A stretch of 64,000 nt of DNA from contig NC_085875.1 in assembly GCF_034702125.1 (NCBI RefSeq), positions 45,115,770-45,179,769 of the forward strand, read 5' to 3'. A program made the position numbers and the translations under genes. A model generated the notes under the pieces. That model worked only from the letters and a program-made list of their open reading frames with translations. It did no database searches and was not told where the DNA came from. Each line of letters opens with the position of its first letter. Within the stretch, counting starts at the first letter, position 1. Positions 20,714-33,029 of the stretch are shown in pieces. Origin of the DNA: Engraulis encrasicolus. Its lineage: Eukaryota > Chordata > Actinopteri > Clupeiformes > Engraulidae.

Positions 20714-23664
20714 GTGGACAATCTTATTCCAGTTCTAACAACAAAACGAGGTCTCTTGAGGACACGCATACATTCCCCCAAGACGGCAAGCATGGGAAAT
20801 CTCAGACTTGTCCCAAAAAAACTCACTACCACAGTGGAAATGCCTCCAATGCTCAATGCTAAATTAGCTTTACAGAATAGTAGATCTCTAAGGAACAAGC
20901 CTTTTGTTGTCAATGAGTTTATCTGTACCCACAATCTTGATTTTTTTTATTTTTAACTGAAACATGGCTGGAAAAATCCACTAGCTCTATCACACTTATA
21001 GAAGCAACTCCGCCACACTTTAATTTCATTAGTACAGAAAGGCAGAATAAACAGGGAGGGGGGATAGCAATTATTTTCAAGGCACTGTTTCAATGTCAAA
21101 AGACATCACTAGGTGAATTTTCATCTTTTGAATACTTAGCTGCAGTTCTAAAATGTTCTTCTGACATACTGTTATTGACTATTTACAGACCTCCAAGACT
21201 TTCTGCACCACTCTTCTTAGAGGAATTTGGTGAGCTGTTGTCGAATGTTTGTGTGGACTATGATAGCTTGTTTATAGCAGGCGATTTTAATTTTTACGTG
21301 GACGACTTAGAGAATGTCTATGCTAAGGAATTTTTAAGTCTTATTGACATTTTTAGCCTCACACAGCATGTAACAGGACCAACACACAACCAAGGTCACA
21401 CTTTAGACCTAATAATAACAAAAGGCCTTAATGCTTGTGCTAGTGTCAAAGACTATGGCTTTTCTGACCATTACTGCATTTTTTCTGATGTTTCTATGTA
21501 CCCTCATGTTCAAAGGGAATCTGTTACAGTCAAAAAACGTATAATCAACTGTGAGACAGCCTCACTCTTTCAGCAAGCACTTTCAGAGATCCAAAGTCAA
21601 ACCTCAGAGAGTGCAGATGATCTCATGGTTAATTTTAATTCAAGGATGACCCGTATTATGGATGTTATTGCCCCCGAAAAAATCAAAACAGTGGGACGTG
21701 AAAAAGCACCTTGGAGAAAGAATCCCACAGTTATATTGCTAAAGCAAGAATGCAGGAGGGCTGAAAGACAGTGGCGTAAATCCAAACTTGAAGTCCACTA
21801 CCAAATCTATAAACACACACTCTCGAAATACAACCAAGAAATTTCTAAAGCTAGACAATCTTTTTTCTCTGACATAATTAACAGAAATATTAATAATGCA
21901 CGTGTCCTGTTTGGCACTGTGGAAAAGCTAGCAAGGCCCCCAAATCTAATGCCCTCTGAGTTCCTCTCAGTCAGCAAATGCAATGAGTTCGCATCCTTTT
22001 TCAAAGGAAAGATTGAAAAAATACGTGCAAACATACTCACACATGTGCAACCGACCCAAGATTCAGACCAGCTTGCTATGGTGAAGTTAAATCCTAACCT
22101 CATGAGAAATTTTCATTTAGTTGATGTGGACATTCTTAATAGAACGGTACAAAGTCTTAGCTCCTCTACATCTGACTTAGATATTTTACCAACAGCCTTC
22201 TTCAAATCCATCTTAAATCTAATATCATCAGATGTACTTCAGATCATCAACACCTCACTACAAACAGGCATATTCCCAGGCTGTCTGAAAGAAGCAGTTG
22301 TGAAACCCTTACTGAAAAAGAACAACCTGGATGCACTGGTACTAAACAACTATAGGCCCATATCCAATTTACCATTCATGGGTAAAATAATAGAGAAAAT
22401 TGTTTTTAACCAATTAACTGCTTTTCTAATGTCTAATAGCTATTTTGATAAGTTTCAATCAGGTTTCCGTGCCTACCACAGCACTGAAACAGCTCTTATT
22501 AAAGTTATGAATGACATAAGATTGAATTCTGATGCTGGCAAATCATCCGTCTTGGTACTTCTTGATTTGAGTGCTGCTTTCGATACAGTTAATCATTCTA
22601 TACTACTACATAGACTGGAACACTGGGTTGGCTTTACGGGCATAGTGATCGACTGGTTAAAATCGTACTTACAACAAAGAAGTTTTTTTGTCGCCATTGG
22701 AAGACATACTTCATCACCAATGTCTCTGGATTGTGGGGTCCCCCAGGGCTCCATTCTGGGACCACTACTGTTCAATCTGTATATGTTGCCACTGGGACAC
22801 ATTATCGAGAATAACTCCATAAATTACCATAGCTATGCGGATGATACCCAGCTCTACTTATCTATGTCCCCAAATGACTATACCCCCCTTGAATCACTCT
22901 ATCATTGCATGGACCAAATTAACAAATGGATGTCTCACAATTTCCTCCAGCTGAACACAGATAAAACTGAAGTAATTATATTTGGGAAAAGAGAGGAGAG
23001 ACAAAAGATTGCTACTATCCTTGAAACGAAGGGACTGAAAGCAAGGGAAACAGTTAAAAATCTTGGGGTCCTCATTGACAGTGACCTAAACTTCAACAGT
23101 CACATGAAAGCTATTACTAAGTCTGCATTTTATCACATAAAAAACGTCTCTAAATTTAGGGGCCTGATGTCTAAACATGATCTGGAGAAGCTAATACATG
23201 CCTTTATTTCTAGTAAAGTTGATTACTGTAACAGTCTTTTTACTGGCCTCCCCAATAAAACCATTAAACAGCTTCAACTTGTACAAAACGCAGCTGCAAG
23301 GGTTCTTACAAAGACAAGGAAGTTCGACCACATTACTCCAATTTTAAGATCGCTGCATTGGCTCCCAGTAAGCTACAGAATTGATTTTAAGGCTATGCTA
23401 CTTGTGTTTAAATCACTAAATGGAATGGGACCCACATATCTACTGGATATGTTTCAGCTGTATGCACCAACTAGGTCACTAAGGTCAACGGAGAAGAATT
23501 TGCTGGTGATTCCAAAAGTCAAAACAAAGTGTGGAGAGGCAGCCTTTAGCTTCTATGCTTCAAAGCTTTGGAACCAGCTTCCAGATGACATAAAAAATGC
23601 ACCCACTATTGATAGCTTTAAATCTAGACTCAAGACAAAGCTGTTCTCAGATGCTTTCCCCTAG
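20714..23664 (+). pseudogene. L2 LINE ORF2, APE endonuclease + reverse transcriptase, one frameshift
   Basis: The segment 20714-20956 holds the start of the APE endonuclease (NSRSLRNKPFVVNEFI). The frame is lost in a run of T near 20941-20956, right before LTETWL, and resumes in the frame of the long 21175-23664 ORF (829 codons). That ORF contains LLTIYRPP and IAGDFNFYVDD (endonuclease blocks), SDHYCIFSDV (APE end), then RT blocks: NYRPISNLPFMGKIIEK, FQSGFRAYHSTETALIKV, LLDLSAAFDTVNHSIL, GVPQGSILGPLLFNLY and YADDTQLY (catalytic Asp pair), followed by the C-terminal LHWLPVSYRIDFK and ASKLWNQLPDDIKNAPT stretch typical of L2. All RT core residues look intact. Confidence 0.9.
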
Positions 23665-23904
23665 CTTAAATTACTTATTCTTATTATTTTTATTTTTTAT
23701 TTAATTTGTTTTATTTTATTTTATTTTATTATTATTTTTACCTTATGTTTTATCTTAATGTTTTTAAATGCTTTTTGACTCTAATTCATTTCCTTCTTTC
23801 TTCCCTGTTTCCTTTCATTTACATTTGTTAACTTTGTGAAGCACATTGAGTTGCACCTGTGTATGAAATGCGCTATATAAATAAACTTGCCTTGCCTTGC
23901 CTTA

Positions 23905-24480
23905 CTCTAGTCTTTTCTACCGGAGGTGGTAGCTGTCCATGATCACGGCCACTTCTGGCTTCATTATCTATTTCACAGGCTACCAGAAGGATCATCCCGG
24001 TGGGGTGATATTCTGTTGTTGAATGCATAATGTGAATTGTTGCTATGTAAGCGGTAGCCTATTACAACGCAAGCATCGGATCTGTATTTTCGAGTGGTGG
24101 AGTGAAAGGAACGCTGATAAGCAGACCTCAAAATTCACCATAAGAGCATTTTTTTTGTCCAAAATGCTCGTGTGGCTTGGGGTTATCAGCGTCCCCTCTT
24201 TCAAAGACCAGAAAACACTGAGAATGGCCTTGTATCTTGACGGCCTATAAAAATACAGTATAATCCTGGACACATATCGCGTCTGATCTGAATGTGGTGT
24301 CCACCTTTCTAACAGACATATTGGTGTAGGGAGGAGGAGTAGGCCTAGCAGGCCTAGTAGCGCAGCCTGTGCAGTAGGTAGCCTAGGTAGAACTAAACGT
24401 GACTCTGCCGCCAGTTATATGGTGAACTTGACTCAAACTTGTTAAATGGCACTGCCCCACCGTTGTTTACCCACGCCCCC
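23905..24480. other. Intergenic, nothing assigned
   Basis: No gene or recognisable repeat beyond short ORFs lacking motifs. Confidence 0.45.
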
Positions 24481-24512
24481 TGCGCCAACGCCGAGTCTGG
24501 ACCACTGAATCC

Positions 24513-24523
24513 TGTGTGTGTGT

Positions 24524-24598
<75 letters not shown>
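24513..24598. repeat. (TG)n microsatellite
   Basis: About 86 bp of tg with a single tc interruption near 24528, followed by a short (ga)n. Confidence 0.95.
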
Positions 24599-24609
<11 letters not shown>

Positions 24610-24761
24610 TATCTAATAGCATTTTCTCTAAATGCAGTATGTTTTTTAATATGTAGGCCTACCTTATGTTCAGAAAGCGACATATGAAACTTATAGGTAT
24701 TTGGCAAATATTGATAAGTCACTGCCTCACCAGCCATAAAGCTGACCGCACGTTACTGTAG

Positions 24762-25254
24762 TAGGGATGGTACAAACCGCACCGAAAACCGAAACCGTAC
24801 AATGCACACACCATACCGAACCGTGAAATGCAGTCCGTGGCAAACCGCAATTCATGTACTGCCCAGAAAAATATGTAAAGCAGAGATCCTAGGAGTATCT
24901 TATATCGTCTCTCTGATTAAAACATTAGCATTTAAGACCAATCAAAACATGACACAATTAAAATCACACAATTTCCACATTATAAGCCTATACAAATCAT
25001 GTGTAGGATATTTAATGATTAGTCTGATTCGATTAGTCACTTAAAATAGGGCATTTGGAAGGCTCAGACTGCTGACAACAGCTGATTCAACTTGCGCATC
25101 ATCACTTTATAATTGCAGCTATATAAATATGGTTTAATATTTCCAGTGCACCATTTATCATGAACAAAAAAAAGAACCGTAGAGAACCGAAAACCGTGAC
25201 CTTGATACCGTGATATGAACCGAACCGTGAATTTTGTGAACCGTTCCACCCCTA
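24762..25254. mobile_element. hAT-like MITE with tagggatgg / ccacccct(a) ends
   Basis: The left end 'tagggatggtacaaaccgca' and the right end in reverse complement 'taggggtggaacggttcaca' are imperfect inverted repeats. The interior is rich in 'aaccgaaccgtga' words near both ends ('accgaaaaccgaaaccgt', 'gaaccgaaaaccgtgac'). No clear target duplication. No coding sequence. Confidence 0.65.
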
Positions 25255-25322
25255 CAAGGTAGACAGGGATTCAAACCCTGATCCTCCGAGTATTAACCGG
25301 CTGTGCTACCTCAAGACCATCC
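25255..25322 (-). mobile_element. tRNA-like SINE fragment, antisense
   Basis: 'caaggtagacagggattcaa' followed by accctgatcctccgag and 'ccggctgtgctacctcaag' looks like a reversed tRNA-like head: in reverse complement a B box (GGTTTGAATCCC) and an A-box-like 'gaggtagcacagccgg'. Confidence 0.5.
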
Positions 25323-25528
25323 AGCTGCCAATAATTGCAATTACGATCAGCAACTAATCAAATGCAGCATACTGTGCCGCCGCAATGTTTCCTCTACGGG
25401 TGGCAGAGAGGGACTCGCATCTTTTAAGCATGTGACAACGTCGGTAAGCGCGTCATGGAATTAGCGCCATGATGATTTAATTCCACGAGAGGGCGACCTG
25501 GTACACCCGCTGTCAAAAAAGGTAGATC

Positions 25529-27968
25529 CCATAGACATAGACTAACCTAGACTGGCAATGGGCAGTTCAAGGCACTAGCAGAATTTCGGATTGACTGGGC
25601 GCAGACATCTTTGCGATTTTCGCGCCCCATTGGCTCCTCCCACAGACATAGCTCATCCTAGTGAAGAGTATCAGAGCTGTGAGCCATAGGAATGCATACG
25701 ATTTCAAACTGTGACTACAACGTTATCAAAGTGGGTTTCAATCATTTTCTGTAAGATTTGGACGAATCGCAACATCTATAATGTCACTCCAGGAAAGGAA
25801 TCACCTTCACTAAACAAACGTTTTATTAGAGACCAAGAAGTTGAGTGGTCTTGCCAGATCGGACGGTTTCCCGCCAAATCGGGCCGTTTAGGAAGGCGTT
25901 TTTTTGGGTAGAAAAGGGCACACGATCATCTCATCTGGCTACCCTGCCGAGACTCCATTCATTGCAGCAATGCAGGTTACGGTTTGAGGATATTTTGTGA
26001 TACTGAATCGGTCATGCTTGTGTGTATGCAACTTATTTGGTATAATTATTGACAACTATGTATATAGGTGCTATGTATAGACTGTGCAAGCTTCCCAGAA
26101 GATGCTGATGGTAACCTAGCAACATCACGAGCCCAGACAGAAAGATATGACAGACCCTCGTATTCGCGTGTAATAACATAGTACGACATAATGCTGTGTT
26201 GTATTGTATTGTATTTAGGGTGACCAGCTGTTCGGACTTCGGCCGGACAACCCCGCCCCTTACCTTTCTAACCTAGCGTCCTCGCGCGCACCCATTGTTT
26301 CGACTTGCCGAATCCCCGCCTCCGTGGAGAAAACAGTGAAGTTGGCATTCCAAACTGTTGGCAGAAATCATCAGGCTGTTCCAATCTTCGTACTTTCCGC
26401 CCTTCCCGCACTGTGTTTGGGTACGCAGGGCGGTTCCATTTCTAATCGCGGCTGTGAAGTGTACTGTAAACTACCCGGATAACGCCCTCAAACCGGCCAT
26501 TTTTTTAAGTGTGCAGTTATGTACACTTTTCGCACTCAACGGCCGCCATGTTTGTTACGTAGTTTCCTCTCTGGTTGAGTGTCAGATTGGTCAAACTGCC
26601 GAATCTCTGTGATGACAGCATAGCTTTGATTCCAAAGACAATAGCCATGTGTATAAGAATTGTCAACATAAGGAACAGTGTCTTCCGTGATGAATTGTAT
26701 ATTGGCGGTTGGTAAACTCTGATGACACGCGACAACCGTCATTTCCGTGAAGTGTATCAGACAGAACGTGAATTGGACCTGCACTTCACCCTCAAATTTA
26801 GCCGTTAAGTTGAGGGTGGAAAGTGCACTGTATCACAGTACACAGTGCAGAGGGTGGAGAATGGAACACGCTCCAGGGAACAGCGCTGCCATCTTACCTC
26901 AGACTAACTCAGCTGCCAACAACAGTTTTACTTGTAAAACAATATTTTTTTGGGGATATTTTTTTTCGCATTTCATTACCTCACTCCAATAAAGGAGTCA
27001 TCAGTACCACTAACTTAATATTGTATCAGAGACGGCAGGTTACGATAGACAAATCCTTCCGTTGTTGTCTGTGTAGGCTATTTCATATTTTTTTTTAAAT
27101 GTATTTTGGGTAGTCATGCATTCGTAGGCCTAATAGCCAACAATTAATTTGATTTACTTTACTCAAAGTTGGTCAGAAGTATGTTTATCAGCGGTGTTTT
27201 AAGGGAGGCAAACCGCTTCTGTCAACCTTTTTTTTTTCATGCAGACGCTGGATAACCAACAACACGAGCTCAAAATACAGACAGCGCCCGTGCAGAAAGA
27301 CGTTTCTTTGCCCTGTTTGTAAAGTTGTGAGAACCCTTGTATCGTTGTAAAGGCATTTAGCGGACAAACTTAGTTGCACTATGCGTTGCCACCAGTGCAG
27401 GAAAAAATAGGAAACAGACAGTAGACAATAATATAGGCCTAGTTACCTTATTTAACTTTCATACAGTCAGTTAATGAACTTCATATAGGGCTATTGCACT
27501 GAGATTTCCCCGACATAAGTCGACAGCAATACAGTTAATTCGCTGGGCGAAGTCTGGGGTTATATCTGGAGTAACATGGCGGCCGCAGATATCGGAAACG
27601 CGACCGACTGTCAAGGTCTAGTTTGCGTCAATGACGTTGCCTCGCATCTCGAGGCCATAAGCAAAAGGCTAGGAGGAAAGGAAAGGCAAAGAGAGGGACA
27701 CACGGACGTCGTGAACATGTCTGGAAACGGACCCATGGCCACCCTAATTGTATTATATGATGTAAACGAAGCATTGCATTATTTTTGACACTTTTAGAAG
27801 TTCATTTCACATACAGGAAGAACTTTGCTTATGGACTGATGATGTCATTACGTAAAAGTTTGTGGTTACAGGGGTCTTCACCAAGATGGCGGTCTGCTTT
27901 GGTCTGACTGCTGAGAAATCCGAACATTTCGAGGCCCATTGCCAGTCTAGGTTAGTCTATGTCTATGG
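25529..27968. mobile_element. 2.4-kb segment bounded by a perfect 35-bp inverted repeat
   Basis: Positions 25529-25563 and 27934-27968 are exact reverse complements over 35 bp (the left begins ccatagacatagactaacct, the right ends gtctatgtctatgg). Flanks ggtagatccc (just left of atagac) and ggtagagcca (just right of ctat) agree at 8 of 10 positions, so a 9-10 bp target duplication is possible. The interior is GC-richer than the surroundings in places and has no recognised transposase. An unassigned ORF (27576-27788) lies near the right end. Confidence 0.55.
27576..27788 (+). CDS. Unassigned short ORF in CpG-rich sequence
   Basis: 70 codons starting in good context (aacATGGCGGCCG). I do not recognise the product. 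The first 50 residues are hydrophilic with a charged stretch (EAISKRLGGKERQREG), no zinc-finger or membrane segment, and the CpG density is high (gcggccgc, tcgcatctcgag). It could be a first exon of an unseen gene, a CpG-rich transposon piece or chance; it sits inside the segment bounded by the 35-bp inverted repeat. Confidence 0.2.
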   Translation: MAAADIGNATDCQGLVCVNDVASHLEAISKRLGGKERQREGHTDVVNMSGNGPMATLIVLYDVNEALHYF

Positions 27969-28129
27969 TAGAGCCACCCACAGACCTATAGATCCACCTT
28001 CTTTGCCGCTGTTGAAATCTCGTCATAGTCTTCCGCTCCGAATGTGTCCAGCTTGGCTGCGATGCAGTTATCCCCGCCTTTTTAAGACCAAGCAGATCTC
28101 GTTTTGATCAAACATTTTCCTGCATGGTT

Positions 28130-28610
28130 GCGTGACTTGCGTCCAAAGAAACTCAACAGAAGAACAATCTCTCGGGGGGGGGAGGGAGAAATGCATTGGC
28201 CACGGTGTAATATGGGGGCGTTGCCTGAGGACACGAGTGGATGGAAAATTAACTCCCTTGCGCATGGTCATTGGTCAGTGGGTGTGATGGATACAACCTC
28301 CATACTCCCTTGCGCATGGTCAGTGGGGGCGACACCATGATGGATAATTTGTGGCCAAATTAACGGCAGCTGTTGGTCAGCAGTAATTACTGGGGGTAAT
28401 TAAGGACAGCTGACAAACATTCACGCTGTCCTATGACCTGTTCCACACTCCGACCCTCGCGGAAGTGTCATTGCATGCTTCCCTGATGCTTTGAATAGGC
28501 CTACTGACCGTAGAAGAAGAATAAAATTTCCGTACTCCCCTCGCCATCTTTTCGTACTACACTCTTATGACGTGAATAAGCCCTCTTGTCTCAAGACTCT
28601 TTGGTTGCGT
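28130..28610 (+). repeat. Dispersed repeat, copy 2 (shared with 13140-13530)
   Basis: Long identical blocks with 13140-13530, with extra sequence in this copy, including a local duplication of 'actcccttgcgcatggtca' (about 28254 and 28305) and an insertion at about 28450-28525. It lies outside any recognisable hAT-like termini. Confidence 0.8.
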
Positions 28611-29347
28611 CCGAGCCTATTCGCTCCTTTCAGGCTACAAAAACAGCCGAGCTGCACTGTCATGCAGGTTGATTTAACACGTTTCCGAGGTGGTGCATGC
28701 CTATTTCAGCCTACTTTTCCAGAATTGTTTACTTTTTTGCGGTTCATAAGGGTTGGAGCAGGCGTCACCCAACAGTTTTTTTTCTTCCTTTTAAGGGTGC
28801 TGACCAAAATATTGTAAAAATGAAAAAAGGTTGCACCATGCATAGGTTTCTGTATTACACAGACGCGTTTCGGCGCTCTGCCTTCCTCAGTGTGCCTATT
28901 TTGCGGCAAATAAATGAGAATAAGGGGCGTCATGGATGTTGAATTTGGCATTTGCCTTCAGGCTCGCGTGTCTCGGCATCCAGTTACAGGCCATCGAGTG
29001 TGCAATAAAACATCTGACAATATCATCATTTGCTATCAAAGTGGCCCATTGCATTCGCACAGACGGATAGTCGCAAAAACAATGCGAAATAGAATGCGGA
29101 AAACTGAAAAATCGCTCCGCAAATGTTTTTTCGCCGGTGTGGACACTTTTTCAGCTTTTCGCTTTTTTCACATTTTCGCTTTCCGCTTTTTTCGCAAATC
29201 GCTTTCCTCAGCGGTATGGACAGTCCTTTAGCAGAATGTTTTTGACAGAGTTTTGGGCCAAAACATGTAGTTTCGGAACACTCACCTCTAGTTCTAGTGC
29301 AACCTCTTTTGCCCTGGTTTTTCAAAAGTCGTAGTCTGGAAGTATCA
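28611..29347. other. Intergenic, nothing assigned
   Basis: No gene is seen. 'acgcgtttcggcgctctgcc' near 28862 resembles common fish repeat ends. 29130-29210 has alternating 'cttttcgctttt' style low complexity. Confidence 0.4.
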
Positions 29348-30281
29348 TTAAAGGGACACTGTGTAATATTTGTAGTGGTTTATTTCAAGAATTCATGCTG
29401 CCCATTCAAAAATGTTACATTTTTTATGAATACTTACCAACATCATCAATTTTTAAGTAGGCCTATTCATTATGACTGAAATTGCACTTTTCATACATTA
29501 AAAGGGGATCTTCTCAATGGTCCGCCATGTTGAATTTTCAGAAATACCAATTTTTAGCTGCAAAAATTACTGAACTTGGACCATACTAGAAAATATTTGT
29601 TTAGATTAGATTAGATTAGATTGCCTTTATTGTCCCAGAGGGAAATTTGTTTTCACCACCGTCAAAGACATGTTACAAGCCAACATTAAGACGTGAAACA
29701 GATAGCAGCACACTATTGAAATACACAGGGACAAACATAAGGACATCTCATGCAATATACTGTACATTCATACACATAGACATACTCACACCTTCATACA
29801 CACATTCACCTGTACATGCACACTCCAACACATGTACTCATACAACATACTATATACATTAAATGCACAACCAGGGGGGGGGGACCAGGGTTATTGCGGT
29901 AGGTTGTTCAGTGCCGTGATGGCAGATGGGATAAAGCTTTTGCTAAAACGTGCTCGTCGCCATCTGAGTGACCTATACCTCCGTCCTGATGGGAGCAGTG
30001 TGAAATGATGATGAAGAGGGTGTGTGTGGTCTCTGATTATTGACTGTGCTAGACGTGTGACAGCTTTGAGGTTGAGATCAGTTAGATCCTGTGTGGGGTG
30101 GCGAGTGATTTTGGATGCAGTGTGTGTGATTTTAGTGAGTTTGTTCCTGCAGCTGGTGGAGAGCATTATTACTTAGTAAACTTTCATGTAAAGATCAAAT
30201 TTGGCAATAGGCAGCCCAGTTTCAATGAGCAGCATTAGTTGCAGTACCTTTTTGTCAATTTCCTGAACAGTGACCCTTTAA
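29348..30281. mobile_element. MITE (ttaaagggacactg family), split by a LINE
   Basis: Ends TTAAAGGGACACTGTGTA and (right) GAACAGTGACCCTTTAA. The left part 29348-29600 and right part 30166-30281 together align with the intact copies at 55233-55575 and, inverted, 55587-55948. Shared phrases include 'attcatgctgcccattca', 'catgaatacttacca', 'ttgcacttttcatacat' and 'tggaccatactagaaaatat'. A Rex1-like LINE occupies 29601-30165. Confidence 0.8.
29601..30165 (-). mobile_element. Rex1/Babar-like LINE, 5'-truncated, antisense
   Basis: On the minus strand 30166-29891 encodes a LINE ORF2 C-terminus (LLPSGRRYRSLRWRRARFSK, then SFIPSAITALNNL), typical of Rex1. The 3' UTR ends in (TCTAA)n, seen on the plus strand as 'ttagattagattagattaga' at 29601, followed by 'ttgcctttattgtcccaga'. 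Only the terminal ~565 bp is present. Confidence 0.75.
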
Positions 30282-30880
30282 GATATGTATGTGCATGAAG
30301 GCGAAAAAACATTACAAGCTAAACATAGTACCTGATGGTCGCGAATTCACCGCATCGTCTATCAGTAGCCTTCTGAATAGAACTTCCCTGATGGCTGTCA
30401 TCCCTTCACATAGAGGTCTATTGCCACCCAGTGGCCACTGCCAGTCGTAAGCAACTGTGCAATAGTGACCAAACGTGGGGGGAAAAAACGTCTGCTAAAA
30501 GCTAGTAGTAGTCTAGTAGTAGTAGTAGTAGTATATGAAATGCACTCCATCAGTGCAATTGACATACGATTTCACCTTTGCCTTTCTTTGCTAAAGAAAA
30601 ATGGCCTATCAAACATATATTTATAATTGCCCTGTGATCTGCATTTTGTGACAGAGGAATGGGACCATGCGGTGTAATACATTTCGACTAGTGGATAGCT
30701 GAATGATGTGGATAAGGTCTATATATGGGGTCATAAAGAAAAATACGAGATATCTGGGTTAGGGCAAATTTATTGGACCTAATATTGCTGCAGGTTGGTG
30801 ATTGGCTAGCTGCAACGACCAATCAGGGAACGTTTAACCTCCACGCTTTTAGCTTCGCACCGGATGTTGATAGAAACTGC
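30282..30880. other. Upstream flank of ypel5
   Basis: No coding sequence is seen. It contains a short (agt)n run (30506-30532) and sequence leading into the candidate ypel5 promoter. Confidence 0.4.
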
Positions 30881-31084
30881 AGGAACAGCTGAGAGAGAAC
30901 AACAAAGATAGCCTGTTCGTCGCAGTGCCAAACAGAAGAACATTCAGACTTCCAGTGATTTCTTAAAAGTGAAAGCTATTTCCCGTGTGCAGGGTTTTGG
31001 GGCTTTGTAGGGCTGTCACGTTTGTGTCAGCTACAATCAACAAACATCGAATTTGAAGGGCTAACAACAGCAGCAAAACAGGAG
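30880..31084 (+). promoter_or_regulatory. ypel5: Candidate ypel5 5' UTR exon and promoter-proximal sequence
   Basis: A non-coding stretch upstream of the first coding exon ends in a good splice donor (acaggaG|GTGAGAG, donor at 31085). It is the only strong donor of this kind I noticed between the repeats and the coding exon. YPEL5 genes of vertebrates have non-coding first exons, so this is the likely place, but neither the transcription start nor the exon's left edge is visible. Confidence 0.35.
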
Positions 31085-33019
31085 GTGAGAGACTTAACGT
31101 CACCGACTTCCTTGTTTGTTCTCCCTTATTTTTACGTTTCGTCTGTGTTACAACGGTATATAACTGGTTTAGTCCAATATTAATACATTCCAGCGCGTAT
31201 CAGTCGAATGAGTTAGCGCCCGAGGTTGGATTGCTTTCGAGTTTGGCTTGTTTTCGTACGACACGTAATGTCACAGCTACGTGGTGAAGAGCCAGTTAGC
31301 TTCTGTCCTGCTGAGCTAAAAAAAATCTGTCGCTATAATTATTCGACTTGAAGTACGTTTGAAGCCTACAGCAATTAATTCCCAATATGGATGGGCGTTG
31401 TTTACCTTATTGTCATGTTTATGGTATATCTGTTCTTTGTCTTTAGCAGACTAATCTTGCTTCACTTATCTGATTGCGTCAGACAACAACAGCATAGCCT
31501 ATCCAATCAGCTGAGTCAGGTTTTCCTGAAATGTCTGTAAAACCAAGAAAACGGAATGTTTCGTGTTCTATAAAGCAAGACAACCCAAATCAGACATCTC
31601 CCTGTCTACTGTTAGCCTGACATGGTCAGCCCCTATATACCTCTTCCAAGCCTAGGCTACGTGGTAGGAAGAACAAGCAATGTCAGTATGTCAGCCAACT
31701 TCCAAGCCACCAAGCTGTTGAGAGTCCCTGCAAGTTGTACGACTAATGTGAACACATTACAGTGTAAATGTAATTGGGATGCAGAGTGATGAACTCCTGA
31801 CACCGGCCTGCTGTATAGTGTTTGTTTTCTGGTGATGATGTGTTTTAAGGCCTGTTCCAGGAATCACATGTAGCTTATGTGTATTATTATTTATTATGTT
31901 TATTCTAATTAAGCTTAATGCTACCAGCCCAAATACATCATAAAAACACATTATTATTATGCTGATGCAGCATAATAACAGTATGATGCCAGTGAAACAC
32001 TTTGAATGTGTTTGTGGAAATGGTGGATAGTAGTAGGCACGACATTCATTTCCCCCCAGAGAGCAAACACCTACAGTGGAGTAAGCAAGTGTCTGTATGT
32101 CTGTCTCTCTCTCCCTATCTGTCTCTCTCTGTCTGTTTCTCTCTCTGTGGGTGGTGGTGGTGGGAGGTCTGTTGTGTTTTTTCTTGATCTGTGGGTGGGT
32201 GTCTGTGTCTGGGGCGGGGAGAGGGGGTGTGTGATCTCAGACTGTTCTATAAATAACCCTGTTGCCAAGGACACTGCATGAGCGTTGCATCCTGGCACTT
32301 CAGCACATTTTTTGGGCTGTGAATGCGAGACCTAAAATGACACCCAATGCATGTCAATTAGGTCCATACATGCACATTCTATAAGTGAAAGGGTCAATGA
32401 CATTTTTGGGCTCAGATGCCAGGTAGTCCAACCGCAGCTAATTTCTACAAATCAGGGTTGGGGAACCTACTGTATGTCGCGAAGGGCCGTTTGTGGACCT
32501 TGAGGCCGTTTTATCAGGCCCCCGGTGTTATTGTAATGTTATGCAGCTTCCCCTGAAATATGACATATTTAGTAACGGAATCTTAGAAAATACTTGCAAT
32601 ACAATTAAGTTATAGGGGACCTAGAAAAGGTGGGGTCTGTTTTAAAGCTGGCTGCCTTTAATATAAGCCTAAAGTGCAGGGGGAAATCATCCTGGTTTGT
32701 GATCATAGGACGGCCCTCGGGGGACTTTTATGGCCCTCGGATGAATTTGAATTGGCTCCTCGGATGAAAAAGGCTCCCCACCCCTGCCATAAACGATTTA
32801 GTAATTGGTAATTAATGTACTGCGATGAGTATAGCTCTTTGATAATCCACTAAAAACTGAAGAAGAAAAAAAAACATCTAACCTATACAATAGTGGAATT
32901 AGCTGTTGCACCACTCTCACGTGTGCTACTACTAAAACATCATTGACTCCAACATCCATGTACATCTTTTTTTTTTACAAATAGCAATGAGTCTGAAATG
33001 TATGTCTCTCTCTGTGCAG
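31085..33019 (+). other. Probable ypel5 first intron
   Basis: No exon is recognised. It contains CT-rich low complexity (32101-32150), g-rich patches (32148-32230) and a hAT-like MITE (32453-32786). It ends in a normal acceptor (ctctctgtgcag) at 33019. Confidence 0.4.
32453..32786. mobile_element. hAT-like MITE (cagggttggggaacc family)
   Basis: Left 'cagggttggggaacctact', right 'ggctccccacccctg'. In between are 'gggccgtttgtggaccttg' and 'acggccctcgggggactttt', typical of this common non-autonomous hAT family. No matching target duplication is found; the copy is old. Confidence 0.6.
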
Positions 33020-33029
33020 TCTGAGCGTC

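Larger units (their letters stand above)
19381..23904 (+). mobile_element. L2-type LINE, near full length
   Basis: Two ORFs (esterase-like ORF1, APE endonuclease-RT ORF2) are followed by a 3' UTR ending 'gcgctatataaataaacttg' and a short (TTGCC)n tail at about 23884-23904, the usual L2 tail layout of fish. The 5' limit is not clear; 19381 is a guess. ORF2 has one obvious frameshift, so this copy is inactive as it stands but is younger than the other LINE pieces here. Confidence 0.85.
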
